Shown: piece after piece, positions 15,795-27,260 of the stretch
Position numbering within the stretch: the first letter of the stretch is position 1
Layout: each line of letters starts with the position of its first letter
Origin: Pseudoselenomonas ruminantium
GTDB lineage: Bacteria > Bacillota > Negativicutes > Selenomonadales > Selenomonadaceae
DNA: 64,000 bases
Direction of reading: 5' to 3'
Assembly (NCBI RefSeq): GCF_900113715.1
Contig: NZ_FOQK01000003.1
Span: 1 to 64,000 of the forward strand
Notes under the pieces: generated by a model
Told to the model about the DNA's origin: nothing
What the model saw: the letters and a program-made list of their open reading frames with translations, nothing else
Databases searched by the model: none
Position numbers and translations under genes: made by a program

Positions 15795-16733
15795 TTATTT
15801 GAGCATCTCGCCCATAACCTCACCGATTACCGTGTACGGATCGGTCTTATGCTGCTTGATCTGCTCTACATAGCCATCCAGTCTGCCACTATCGACAATC
15901 TTGCTCTTGATGTAGCTGCCGATGTTGCTGCTGAGGATGTCAAGCATCTCATCACGGGTACGCTTCGTGCGGCGCTTGGCTAGCTCGCCATTGCCCTCGA
16001 TATACGTCCTGTGCTTATCTACAGTTCCTAACAGTTCGGCTATGCCTTCATTCTGGCTGGCTACCACCTTGGTGATCGGCGGACGCCAATCCGTCATCAG
16101 ACTGTCAAGATCAAGCATCATGTTGATCTCGCGGACCAGCTTGTCCGCACCATCAAGATCAGACTTGTTGATGCAGTAGAGATCCCCGATCTCCAGGATG
16201 CCTGCCTTGATTGCCTGGATGTCATCGCCCATGCCCGGAATCAATACGACCATCGTCGTATCCGCGGCCTTGACGATATCTACCTCTGACTGTCCAACAC
16301 CGACGGTCTCGACGATGATGATGTCCTTTCCAAAAGCATCCATTGCCTTGACAGCATCGGCGGTCTTATGCGAAAGACCACCCAGGCTGCCGCGGGTGCC
16401 CATACTGCGGATAAAGACTCCCTCGTCAAGTGTCAGTCCATTCATGCGGATGCGGTCGCCTAAGATGGCACCGCCCGTGAACGGGCTGGTCGGGTCAACA
16501 GCGATTATACCAACGGTCTTTCCCTGTGCACGGTACTCTCTTGCAATCTTGTCCGAGAGGGTACTCTTGCCTGCACCTGGCGGCCCCGTGATACCCAAAA
16601 CATAAGCATGACCGGTGTGGGGATAAAGCTTCTTCATGATGTCTGTCGCTTCATCGTATTCATTCTCGATAGCCGTGATGGCCCGTGAAAGTGCCAGCCG
16701 GTTGCCTTTGAGCAGTTCTTCTGCGATATCCAA
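15795..16733 (-). CDS. meaB: Methylmalonyl-CoA mutase-associated GTPase MeaB (ArgK family)
   Basis: MeaB is a G3E P-loop GTPase that gates cobalamin loading and protects methylmalonyl-CoA mutase. The 312 residues contain Walker A GPPGAGKST near 50, DPTSPFTGGAILGDRIRM (Switch I region), ETVGVGQSE (Switch III/Walker B region) and the base-specificity motif NKSD. The start is TTG with AAGGTGGTG just upstream. It lies between the mutase small subunit and epimerase genes, as in many propionate producers. Older databases call it an arginine/ornithine transport ATPase, which the context rules out. Confidence 0.95.
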   Translation of the reverse strand: MDIAEELLKGNRLALSRAITAIENEYDEATDIMKKLYPHTGHAYVLGITGPPGAGKSTLSDKIAREYRAQGKTVGIIAVDPTSPFTGGAILGDRIRMNGLTLDEGVFIRSMGTRGSLGGLSHKTADAVKAMDAFGKDIIIVETVGVGQSEVDIVKAADTTMVVLIPGMGDDIQAIKAGILEIGDLYCINKSDLDGADKLVREINMMLDLDSLMTDWRPPITKVVASQNEGIAELLGTVDKHRTYIEGNGELAKRRTKRTRDEMLDILSSNIGSYIKSKIVDSGRLDGYVEQIKQHKTDPYTVIGEVMGEMLK

Positions 16734-16832
16734 AATGCCACCACCTTTCGGTAGTTTCTACATAAATAAGGCCGGGCAAGAGCCGGAGACCGGAATGTGT
16801 CTCCTGACTCTCCCTCCCAGCACCATTGTTTC

Positions 16833-17228
16833 TTAGAGTTTTACATGCTCATTGATGAATTTGACAACATCACCAGTCGGAGTGCCCGGCGTGAACACTT
16901 CCGCAACACCGGCCTCTTTGAGAGCCGGGATATCGCCTTCTGGGATGACACCACCACCGATGATCAATACATCGTTCATGCCATTCTTATGGAGAAGGTC
17001 GACGACTTTCGGGAACAGATGACCATGAGCACCCGAAAGAATGCTCATAGCAACAACATTGACGTCCTCCTGCAGAGCAGCTTCAGCAATCTGCTCCGGC
17101 GTCTGGCGAAGCCCCGTATAGATGACCTCGAAGCCAGCATCACGCAGCGCGCGGGCAACGACCTTAGCGCCGCGGTCATGGCCGTCAAGGCCCGGTTTAG
17201 CAACTAATACTCTGATTTTCTTTTCCAT
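16833..17228 (-). CDS. Methylmalonyl-CoA mutase, B12-binding small subunit
   Basis: This is a free-standing cobalamin-binding domain of 131 residues. [20 protein letters not shown] carries the DxHxxG motif whose His ligates cobalt, followed by the SxL and GG motifs ([20 protein letters not shown]). The start ATG at 17228 follows GGAGG by 8 nt. It partners the TIM-barrel subunit encoded 60 bp upstream. Together they equal the single-chain mutases of animals and Proteobacteria. The split arrangement is known in archaea and Firmicutes. Confidence 0.94.
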   Translation of the reverse strand: MEKKIRVLVAKPGLDGHDRGAKVVARALRDAGFEVIYTGLRQTPEQIAEAALQEDVNVVAMSILSGAHGHLFPKVVDLLHKNGMNDVLIIGGGVIPEGDIPALKEAGVAEVFTPGTPTGDVVKFINEHVKL

Positions 17229-17287
17229 TTTGAATTCCTCCAAAAACGTAAACGCTATTCTTGTCCGATTGTTCGCGATAGAGACGC

Positions 17288-18934
17288 TTACAGGCTGACA
17301 TGAGCCTCATACTCGCCGAATACCTCGCGCATGACGTTGCAGATTTCGCCAAGGGTTGCATACGTCTTGACAGCAGCGAGGATATGCGGCATGAGGTTTT
17401 CGTTCTCATCCTGGCAAGCCTTCTTGAGGTCAGCCAGTGCAGCTTTTACTGCCTCATTATCGCGTTTCGCTTTCATAGCCTCGACTTTAGCCTTCTGACG
17501 TTCGCCGACGGCCTCGTCGACTTTCAGCAGGCCTTTTGGAGGTTCTTCTTCCATCTGGAATTTGTTGACACCGACGATGGTGCGGGCACCAGACTCGACA
17601 TCCATCTGCCATTTGTAAGCAGAATCCTGGATCTCTTTCTGGATGTAGCCCTTCTCGATTGCAGCGACAGCGCCGCCGAGATCGTCGATTTTCTTGATAT
17701 AGTCCCAAGCCTCAGCCTCGATGCTGTTGGTCATGGACTCTACATAGTAGGAGCCAGCCAGCGGATCGATGACATCAGCCAGACCGCTCTCATACGCAAC
17801 AATCTGCTGGGTGCGCAGGGCAATCGTAACGGATTCCTGCGTCGGCAGAGCCAGAGCCTCATCACGGGAGTTCGTATGCAGGGACTGCGTACCGCCCATG
17901 ACAGCAGCTGCCGTCTGCAGGGCAACGCGGACGATGTTGTTGTTCGGCTGCTGAGCCGTCAGCATCGAACCTGCCGTCTGCGTATGGAAACGCAGCTTCA
18001 TGCTCTTATCATTCTGCGCATGGAAACGCTCTTTCATGACTTTTGCCCAGATACGGCGGGAAGCACGGAACTTCGCCACCTCTTCGAGAACGTTGTTGTG
18101 TGCGTTCCAGAAGAAGGACAGACGGCCAGCGAAATCATCAATCTTGAGGCCCGCTTTGATAGCAGCCTCGCAGTAAGCGATACCATCAGCAATCGTGAAG
18201 GCGATTTCCTGTGCAGCCGTCGAACCGGCCTCACGGATATGATAGCCGGAAATGGAGATCGTATTCCATTTCGGTACATTCTTTGAGCAATACTCGAAGA
18301 TATTCGTGATAAGGCGCATGGACGGACGCGGCGGGAAGATATACGTACCGCGAGCGGCATACTCCTTGAGGATATCGTTCTGGATCGTACCGCGCAGCTG
18401 GTCAGCTGGCACACCCTGTTTCTCAGCTACAGCGATATACATAGCCAAGAGGACCGAAGCCGGTGCATTGATCGTCATTGACGTCGAAACCTTGCCCAGG
18501 TCGATCTGATCGAACAGCGTCTCCATATCTGCGAGGGAGTCGATAGCAACACCGACCTTGCCGACCTCACCTTCGGAAATCGGGTCCGTGGAATCGTAAC
18601 CGATCTGCGTCGGCAGGTCAAAGGCACAGGACAGGCCCGTTGCACCGTTCTCGATCAGCATGCGATAGCGTTTGTTGGATTCCTCAGCCGTGGAGAAACC
18701 AGCATACATGCGCATCGTCCAGAAGCGGCCACGATACATTGTCGGCTGGACACCACGCGTATACGGATAGACGCCTGGGAAGCTGATCTCGTCGGCATAA
18801 TCCGTATCCTTGATGTCAATCGGCGTATAGAGGCGTTTTTCCGGCAGGTGCTCACGCTCCGGGAAACGTGCAATTGCTTTTTCAACGCTGGCTTCGTATT
18901 TGGCGAGCTCAGCCTGGATTTTCTCATTGCTCAT
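17288..18934 (-). CDS. Methylmalonyl-CoA mutase, catalytic large subunit
   Basis: The 548-residue catalytic subunit rearranges succinyl-CoA to (R)-methylmalonyl-CoA. Features include [20 protein letters not shown] near 55-75 (substrate-channel tyrosine and arginine of the family), [11 protein letters not shown], the [17 protein letters not shown] segment with a conserved active-site His, and [18 protein letters not shown]. No B12-binding domain is present; that is the separate 131-aa subunit downstream. AGGAGG precedes the ATG. It lies 63 bp after the CoA transferase in the same orientation, so succinyl-CoA production and use are co-transcribed. Confidence 0.95.
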   Translation of the reverse strand: MSNEKIQAELAKYEASVEKAIARFPEREHLPEKRLYTPIDIKDTDYADEISFPGVYPYTRGVQPTMYRGRFWTMRMYAGFSTAEESNKRYRMLIENGATGLSCAFDLPTQIGYDSTDPISEGEVGKVGVAIDSLADMETLFDQIDLGKVSTSMTINAPASVLLAMYIAVAEKQGVPADQLRGTIQNDILKEYAARGTYIFPPRPSMRLITNIFEYCSKNVPKWNTISISGYHIREAGSTAAQEIAFTIADGIAYCEAAIKAGLKIDDFAGRLSFFWNAHNNVLEEVAKFRASRRIWAKVMKERFHAQNDKSMKLRFHTQTAGSMLTAQQPNNNIVRVALQTAAAVMGGTQSLHTNSRDEALALPTQESVTIALRTQQIVAYESGLADVIDPLAGSYYVESMTNSIEAEAWDYIKKIDDLGGAVAAIEKGYIQKEIQDSAYKWQMDVESGARTIVGVNKFQMEEEPPKGLLKVDEAVGERQKAKVEAMKAKRDNEAVKAALADLKKACQDENENLMPHILAAVKTYATLGEICNVMREVFGEYEAHVSL

Positions 18935-18997
18935 TTGGGAATTCCTCCTGATTCATTCAGTCAATCTATATATCTATATTATCTGTATGTGATTTTC

Positions 18998-20500
18998 TTA
19001 TTTAGCCATGCTGCCCGTCTTGACGAAACGCTCATGGAAGGAAAGCGCCTCTTCAAGGATATGCGGCGTATGGGCATGCTTCGTTGCCTCAGTCGCACGA
19101 TTGAAGTAATCGAGCAGGATTGGGCGGTAATCCGGATGCGCGCAGTTGTTGATGATTTCCAGCGCACGCTCACGCGGTGCCTTGCCACGCAGATCGGCGA
19201 TGCCCTGCTCCGTGATGATGATGTCGACATCATGCTCCGTATGATCGATATGCGAGCAGAACGGAACTACTGCCGAAATCTTGCCCTCTTTGGCAATCGA
19301 TGGCGTGTAGAAGATGGTCAAGTAAGCGTTGCGGGCAAAGTCGCCGCTGCCGCCGATACCATTCATCATCTTGGTGCCTGTGATATGCGTCGAGTTGACG
19401 TTGCCATAGATGTCAACCTCAATGGCCGTATTCATGGCAATGACGCCCAGGCGATGGACAACTTCCGGACTATTGGAGATTTCCTCCGGACGCAGCAGCA
19501 GATATTTCTTGTATTTCGCTACATCCTTATAGAAACGTGCCATGCCCTCCGGGGACGGGCTGAATGCCGTGCCCGATGCGAAGTTGAGCTTGCCCGCATC
19601 GATAAGATCGAGCATGCCGTCCTGAATGACCTCGGTGTAGACCGTCAAATCTTTGAGATCTGAATCGACGAAGCCGGCGATAACTGCATTGGCAACGTTG
19701 CCGACACCAGACTGCAGCGGCAGCAGGTTCTTCGGCATGCGGCCAGCCTCGATTTCCTTGTTGAGGAATTCGAGCGTGAACTCGCTCATCTTCTTCGAAT
19801 CTTCATCGATTGGTTTCAATGGACGCGTGTGATCGGGGATATCGCAGGGAACGATGTATTTGATCTTTTCCGGCGTACACGGGATATACGTCGTACCCAC
19901 ACGGTCATTGGCCTTGACGATTGGAATTGGCAGGCGGTTCGGCGGGTCCATCGGGATGTAGACATCGTGCATGCCTTCAAGATCCAGCGGCTGCGAGGTA
20001 TTGACCTCGACGATGACAACATCTGCACTCTGTACATACGATGCAGCATTGCCCAGGGAAGTCGTTGGGATGATATTTCCCTCTTCCGTGATTGCACACG
20101 CCTCGACAACAGCGACATCAACATGCCCCAGATAACCGCAACGGCTAAGCTGGGCCGACTCTGACAGATGCAGGTCAAGGTAATCAACCGAGCCATCGTT
20201 GATCTCATTGCGCAGAGCTTTATCTGTCTGATACGGCAGACGCTGCTTGATGCCATGAACCGATGCCAGTGCATCATCCAGTTCCGGACCAGTAGAAGCT
20301 CCCGTCCACAGATTAATCGCAAATGGCTCCTTCTTCATGCGTTCAGCAAGTGCAAGTGGAACAGCCTTCGGATACGCGGATGCGGTAAAACCGCTCATTG
20401 CAACGTTCATATCCGGTTTGAAAAAAGCTGCTGCTTCTTCAGCCGTTACGATTTTCGCCTGCAATGCCTTATTGCGTACGCGATCGAGAATGTCAATCAT
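18998..20500 (-). CDS. Succinyl-CoA:acetate/propionate CoA-transferase
   Basis: This is a class I CoA transferase of the acetyl-CoA hydrolase/transferase family. The 500-residue product begins MIDILDRVRNKALQAKIVTA. Family motifs are NMGGFTA-like VAMSGFTASAYPK, the glutamate region VYTEVIQDGMLDLIDAGKL (the conserved Glu forms the enzyme-CoA thioester) and GIGGSGDFARNAYLTIF. It likely moves CoA from propionyl-CoA to succinate, starting each cycle of the operon. The ATG at 20500 follows GGGAGG by 7 nt; longer in-frame readings have no ribosome site. It is the first gene of the operon. Acetate versus propionate preference cannot be read. Confidence 0.9.
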   Translation of the reverse strand: MIDILDRVRNKALQAKIVTAEEAAAFFKPDMNVAMSGFTASAYPKAVPLALAERMKKEPFAINLWTGASTGPELDDALASVHGIKQRLPYQTDKALRNEINDGSVDYLDLHLSESAQLSRCGYLGHVDVAVVEACAITEEGNIIPTTSLGNAASYVQSADVVIVEVNTSQPLDLEGMHDVYIPMDPPNRLPIPIVKANDRVGTTYIPCTPEKIKYIVPCDIPDHTRPLKPIDEDSKKMSEFTLEFLNKEIEAGRMPKNLLPLQSGVGNVANAVIAGFVDSDLKDLTVYTEVIQDGMLDLIDAGKLNFASGTAFSPSPEGMARFYKDVAKYKKYLLLRPEEISNSPEVVHRLGVIAMNTAIEVDIYGNVNSTHITGTKMMNGIGGSGDFARNAYLTIFYTPSIAKEGKISAVVPFCSHIDHTEHDVDIIITEQGIADLRGKAPRERALEIINNCAHPDYRPILLDYFNRATEATKHAHTPHILEEALSFHERFVKTGSMAK

Positions 20501-20612
20501 GGAAAATCCTCCCTCATCAGTGCCGACCCATCTTCGGTTCCGGCAGCAGATTTTAACGTTCGGGACGGTGCATCTTGTTTCGAATTCCTTGTTATGATTC
20601 ACGGCATGTGGA

Positions 20613-20660
20613 AGTATAACACGAAGTTATCAACACCATGAATTATAATCATAGATTATT
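20613..20660 (-). promoter_or_regulatory. Promoter region of the propionate operon
   Basis: On the minus strand an extended -10 TGTTATACT (TATACT at 20613-20618) lies about 110 bp before the CoA-transferase start. Upstream is a perfect inverted repeat ATAATC-3 nt-GATTAT (20645-20659) in AT-rich DNA; it does not match the Rex consensus TTGTGA-N6-TCACAA well. The remainder of 20501-20710 shows no gene. Confidence 0.4.
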
Positions 20661-20710
20661 GTAACACTATGCTGTGATTATGTCCCATGACTAAGGATAG
20701 CACGAAAAGA

Positions 20711-20741
20711 AAACGCCGTCAAGATAGTCTTGACGGCGTTT
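20711..20741 (-). terminator. Terminator after rex
   Basis: A 13-bp perfect stem AACGCCGTCAAGA/TCTTGACGGCGTT with a 3-nt loop runs on the minus strand into TTCTTTTC. It insulates rex from the propionate operon. Confidence 0.85.
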
Positions 20742-20782
20742 GACGAGAATTCGTTCAATACTTCACATATATTATTTTTTGC

Positions 20783-21412
20783 TTATTTGCGGGTAATATG
20801 ATATGACAAGCTACTAAGACCAATTGATAAATCTTCATTGACAATATGCATGGTTTCAGGAACTTCCATCTTAATTGGGGCAAAATTCCAGATGCCCTTG
20901 ACTCCCGCATCGACAAGCTTATCCGCCACCCCTTGCGCAAAGGCTGCAGGTACAGCAATGATACCGATATGGATATTGCGTTCCTTGACGATTTTCTTCA
21001 TATCACGGATATCTTCTACCTTGACATGATTGACCGTCGTCCCAATGACATTGGGATCTTGATCGAACAGGGCCACAAGGTTGAAGCCCAGCGTCACGAA
21101 GTTCTGATAGTTCGCCAATGCCGCTCCCAGATGGCCAATGCCGACCACAGCAATATTCCAATGGTTGTTAAGCCCCAAAATCTCACCGACATTGCGTTTG
21201 AGTTCATTGACATAATAGCCTACGCCCTTTTTGCCGAACTGGCCAAACGAAGCCAGATCCTTGCGGATCTGCTCCGGCGTGATGCCCAGCCGGCGGCCCA
21301 GCTCATCGGAGGAGATGATATCGATCCCCTCATCCTGTGCCAGCCGCAACGTCCGGAAATATAATGGAAGGCGGTCGATCGTTGCCTTGGATATATTCAC
21401 TTGACCTTTCAT
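20783..21412 (-). CDS. rex: Redox-sensing transcriptional repressor Rex
   Basis: Rex senses the NADH/NAD+ ratio and represses fermentation and respiration genes when NADH is low. The 209 residues show an N-terminal winged helix (ISKATIDRLPLYFRTLRL..., DELGRRLGITPEQIRKDLASFGQFGKKGVGY) and a Rossmann domain with GIGHLGAALANY. These are the standard Rex features, and the length is normal. AGGGAGG lies 7 nt before the ATG. It is last in a row valS-folC-ligase-rex. The propionate operon next to it is a natural candidate target, though no strong Rex box is visible there. Confidence 0.95.
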   Translation of the reverse strand: MKGQVNISKATIDRLPLYFRTLRLAQDEGIDIISSDELGRRLGITPEQIRKDLASFGQFGKKGVGYYVNELKRNVGEILGLNNHWNIAVVGIGHLGAALANYQNFVTLGFNLVALFDQDPNVIGTTVNHVKVEDIRDMKKIVKERNIHIGIIAVPAAFAQGVADKLVDAGVKGIWNFAPIKMEVPETMHIVNEDLSIGLSSLSYHITRK

Positions 21413-21423
21413 AAAACGCCTCC

Positions 21424-22857
21424 CTATCCTTCTTGTTGTTCTTTCACTTCATGCATGAGCGCTAAAGCTGCTGCCAGTGCCGCCATCATCCACAGGAACA
21501 TCGACGAGGGGATATTGAACAGCAGATCGTCGGTGAAGCCATTGAGCGCCACCGACAGGACAGCCAGCCCCAGCCCCAGGGACAAACCGCCTAACAGGCG
21601 GTGATCCTGCCAATCGCGGCAATCCTGCCAGAAGGGAGTCTCAGGCTGCTCTTTTGCAGCCTGCATGCTCTGCTCGACACGCTGCAGCTCAGCATCAGCC
21701 GCCGCATCTTCCCGCAGGTCGAACGGCGTAGCTTCCACCGGCTCAGCAGCAGGCGGCTCGAACCGCTGCCGCAAGGCGGAAAACATTGTGCCGAAGAAGA
21801 ACCACAGGAACGCCAGCGCTCCGGGGATACCGATCTCTGCAGCATAGTTCAAGTAGAGGTTATGCGCATGCACAATGCGGATATCCGCCCCCTGCAAGTA
21901 GAAATCATATTCCGGATAAACCATCCAGTACGCTCCCCAGCCAATGCCGAGGAACGGATGATCCTGTATCATTGCCACGGTGCTTTCCCAAAAGGCTAGC
22001 CGCATCTCAGCCGAAGTATCAACCTTCGTGAATACAGAAGTCAGCCGCTCATAGAGAACCGGATCGGCCAGCAGCAGGATTCCGCCTACTACAGCACACC
22101 CCAATAACACACGCCAATCCTTGAACATGCCATACACCAGGAAAATAACCGCGATAACGAGGCAGGCACCACGCGCATAAGTCATCGCCAGACAGGCTGC
22201 TGCAGCCACCATGAATGTGCCCAGCAGGATACGCTTTGCCCTGCTGTCAGCCTTGGTAAATAGTCCAAAGGCCAAACAGATGATGATATCGAGATACCCC
22301 GCCAGGATATTGGGATTCTCCCAAGTGGAGAAAACGCGCTTGCGCAGCTCGGGGAATGCTTCCCCATCGACCCATTTCATCGCGCTGATATCAATGCCAA
22401 AGACAAATTGGTAGATACCATAAAGCACGACCAGCACAGCCGCCCCCGCAATGGCCAGCAAGATCTGCCGGACCTGCTGCCCATCGCGGACCTGCTGGCC
22501 CACAAGGAAATACGTCAACGCGTAGACGCCCACGAGATTGTACCAGTTATAGAAGCTGAAGCCGCGATCTGGCGACGCCAGGATCGAGACGCCACTCAGC
22601 AGCAGGAACAGGCAAACAGGGACATCAAGCGGCAGCTGCCGGAACTTGAATGTGCGATCCGTGCGGAAGCGCAGTACCGTAAGCACGACGCCTGCCAGCA
22701 GAGCCAGCGTAGCCCCTGCCGGCCAGAGGGCCAACAGGAATACCTCAGCCAGCACAGCATACCAGGACCAATCCTTGAACCGCTTGCACCACTTCTGCCG
22801 AAAGGCGTCACGACGGCGCTGATGGATCTCGCGCATGGAATCAGACTCCACAGCCAT
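21424..22857 (-). CDS. O-antigen ligase/Wzy-like polytopic membrane protein
   Basis: The 477-residue protein has about 10-12 hydrophobic segments and the large periplasmic loop typical of the Wzy_C/O-antigen ligase family. Signature patterns include FSTWENPNILAGYLDI, RGACLVIAV and FLGIGWGAYW, followed by RIVHAHNLYLNYAAEIG with the conserved His (H-x-H/N-L-Y) of the ligase loop. It could ligate polysaccharide to lipid A-core or polymerise repeat units. A cytoplasmic loop rich in E/A/Q (about 365-410) is specific to this protein. The start ATG 22857 overlaps the folC stop; GGGGG lies upstream. No other polysaccharide gene is adjacent. Confidence 0.85.
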   Translation of the reverse strand: MAVESDSMREIHQRRRDAFRQKWCKRFKDWSWYAVLAEVFLLALWPAGATLALLAGVVLTVLRFRTDRTFKFRQLPLDVPVCLFLLLSGVSILASPDRGFSFYNWYNLVGVYALTYFLVGQQVRDGQQVRQILLAIAGAAVLVVLYGIYQFVFGIDISAMKWVDGEAFPELRKRVFSTWENPNILAGYLDIIICLAFGLFTKADSRAKRILLGTFMVAAAACLAMTYARGACLVIAVIFLVYGMFKDWRVLLGCAVVGGILLLADPVLYERLTSVFTKVDTSAEMRLAFWESTVAMIQDHPFLGIGWGAYWMVYPEYDFYLQGADIRIVHAHNLYLNYAAEIGIPGALAFLWFFFGTMFSALRQRFEPPAAEPVEATPFDLREDAAADAELQRVEQSMQAAKEQPETPFWQDCRDWQDHRLLGGLSLGLGLAVLSVALNGFTDDLLFNIPSSMFLWMMAALAAALALMHEVKEQQEG

Positions 22858-24167
22858 CACATTACCCCCTTCCGTTCAAGCAAGAGCTGGCGGACACCGC
22901 CAACCAGATACAGCGACCCCGCCATGACCAGCAGTTTTTCCCCGTTGGCCAGCTCTAGCGCTCTATCCAGTGCTTCGCCATTATCAGCGATAGCCTCGAC
23001 ATGCTGGACATGAGGTGCTACCCGCTTGGCGAGCTCCTGCGGATCAGCCGCCCGTTCCGAATCAGGGACAGTCACCACGACCGTATCATTGGGCCGCAGC
23101 AGGATATCCAGCATCGTCTCGATGTCTTTATCTTTGAGAATACCTAGCAGCAATACGCGCTGTTCAGCCGGGAAATACAGGTCAAGGCTCGTGCGCAATG
23201 CTTGCATGCCAGCGGGATTATGCGCCCCATCGACAATCACCGGCTGATGTCCAAGCACGATGCGCTCGAAGCGGGCGGGCCAGCTGGCAATTTTCAAGGC
23301 CTCACCAATGGTTTTCTCTGTGACACGTCCATCGATGTTATGGATGAGCTGTGCCGTCATGACTGCCACCGCAGCGTTATCCACCTGGTGACGGCCCAAG
23401 AGACGCAGCTCATACGGCATATCCGCTACCCCCAGGAGTGCCGAGGTGAAACGCAGTTGCTGCATGTGCCCATCACAGGACAGATACTCCATCTGGAAAT
23501 CCTCGCCCGATACAAAAACATCAGCATTTTTTTCCTCAGCCGTCTGACGGATGATATCCAAGGGAATGCCCGCAGCCGCAGTGACAACGGGAACGCCCTC
23601 TTTGATGATACCAGCTTTATGGTGAGCAATCCCCTCCAGCGTTCCGCCGCAGCGGTCCGCATGCTCAAAGGTCACGTTCGTGATGACCGAAACCTCCGGC
23701 GTGATGACATTCGTCGAATCCAGCAGACCGCCAAGGCCAACCTCGATGACTGCATATTCGACATGGCGCATGGCAAAGTAGAAGAAAGCCAGTGCTGTGA
23801 GTACCTCAAACTGTGTCGGGCACTCGTCCCCCTCTGCTACCATTTGCTCCACATAGGTACGGATGGTGCTCAGGCAGTCGGCAAATTCCTGCTCACTTAT
23901 GGGCTGGCCATCCACCTGAATGCGTTCCGTGTAAGAAACCAGATGCGGCGAACTGTACATGCCGGTATGGATATCCGAACGGCGCAGGATGCCGGCGAGC
24001 ATCGCCGACACCGAGCCTTTGCCATTCGTACCGGTCACATGGATGGTACGATACCTGTCCTGCGGCACATCCAGGAGCTCCAGCAGCCGCTGGATGCGCG
24101 TGAGCCCCAGCTTGATGCCAAAGATATTCAGCCCTTCCAGATAGGCGAGGGCTTCCTGATAATTCAT
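22857..24167 (-). CDS. folC: Bifunctional folylpolyglutamate/dihydrofolate synthase
   Basis: FolC adds glutamate to dihydropteroate and folates in an ATP-dependent Mur-ligase-like reaction. The 436 residues show the P-loop HVTGTNGKGSVSAML near 40-55, the omega-loop/YTERI region, VIEVGLGGLLDSTN with the Mg-binding Glu, a conserved His in TFEHADRCG and the C-terminal-domain motif DGAHNPAGM. All are normal. It lies 17 bp after valS, as in many Firmicutes, and its stop overlaps the next start. Confidence 0.96.
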   Translation of the reverse strand: MNYQEALAYLEGLNIFGIKLGLTRIQRLLELLDVPQDRYRTIHVTGTNGKGSVSAMLAGILRRSDIHTGMYSSPHLVSYTERIQVDGQPISEQEFADCLSTIRTYVEQMVAEGDECPTQFEVLTALAFFYFAMRHVEYAVIEVGLGGLLDSTNVITPEVSVITNVTFEHADRCGGTLEGIAHHKAGIIKEGVPVVTAAAGIPLDIIRQTAEEKNADVFVSGEDFQMEYLSCDGHMQQLRFTSALLGVADMPYELRLLGRHQVDNAAVAVMTAQLIHNIDGRVTEKTIGEALKIASWPARFERIVLGHQPVIVDGAHNPAGMQALRTSLDLYFPAEQRVLLLGILKDKDIETMLDILLRPNDTVVVTVPDSERAADPQELAKRVAPHVQHVEAIADNGEALDRALELANGEKLLVMAGSLYLVGGVRQLLLERKGVM

Positions 24168-24184
24168 GTTACGATTCTCCTATC

Positions 24185-26863
<2,679 letters not shown>

Positions 26864-26884
26864 GATAAACCTCCTAAAACTAAA

Positions 26885-27130
26885 TAAAGCGCCCTCGTCC
26901 AAAAGGACGAAAGCGCCTGCCTTCGTGGTACCACCAATCTTCCCATGCAGACAAAGCCTGCATGACTCAAAGCCGTAACGTGGCCGACGGCCCAGCCTAC
27001 TCCTTGTTCAGCGGGGCAACTCCGAAGCTACCTTCCAACATCTGATGCAGAGACTCTCACCTGCCGTCTCCTCTCTGAGGCACCGGATTGCTGTACTCCT
27101 CTTCTTCCTCGTTGTTAGCGATTTGATGAT
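26885..27130 (-). promoter_or_regulatory. T-box leader of valS
   Basis: The minus-strand leader holds the T-box antiterminator motif TGGTGGTACCACGAAGG (26920-26936), followed by terminator stem GCGCTTTCGTCC/GGACGAGGGCGC (26888-26917) and a T-rich end. Upstream are stem I elements (AGAGAGGAG, GTGAGAGTCTC, CTTCGGAG). The specifier codon could not be fixed with confidence by eye; the downstream gene predicts valine. Confidence 0.93.
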
Positions 27131-27143
27131 TCAGATGCCGTTA

Positions 27144-27172
27144 ATTTTATCATACCTGCCCCATATTTGCAA
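27144..27172 (-). promoter_or_regulatory. Promoter of the valS leader
   Basis: TTGCAA (27167-27172), 17 nt and TAAAAT (27144-27149) on the minus strand lie directly before the T-box. Confidence 0.75.
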
Positions 27173-27197
27173 CGCCCGAAATTTTATCATTTAATAA

Positions 27198-27226
27198 TTG
27201 AAACGTATATGCGAAGCGATTATACT
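27198..27226 (+). promoter_or_regulatory. Promoter of the VanW-family gene
   Basis: TTGAAA (27198-27203), 17-nt spacer, TATACT (27221-27226). Divergent from the valS promoter, 35 bp before the VanW start. Confidence 0.75.
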
Positions 27227-27260
27227 ATAACTAGTATTGTACGTAGGAGTTTGGATTGCT

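Noticed and set aside
15795-16733. Arginine/ornithine transport ATPase (ArgK) label
   Set aside because: G3E GTPase motifs and position inside the mutase operon identify MeaB.
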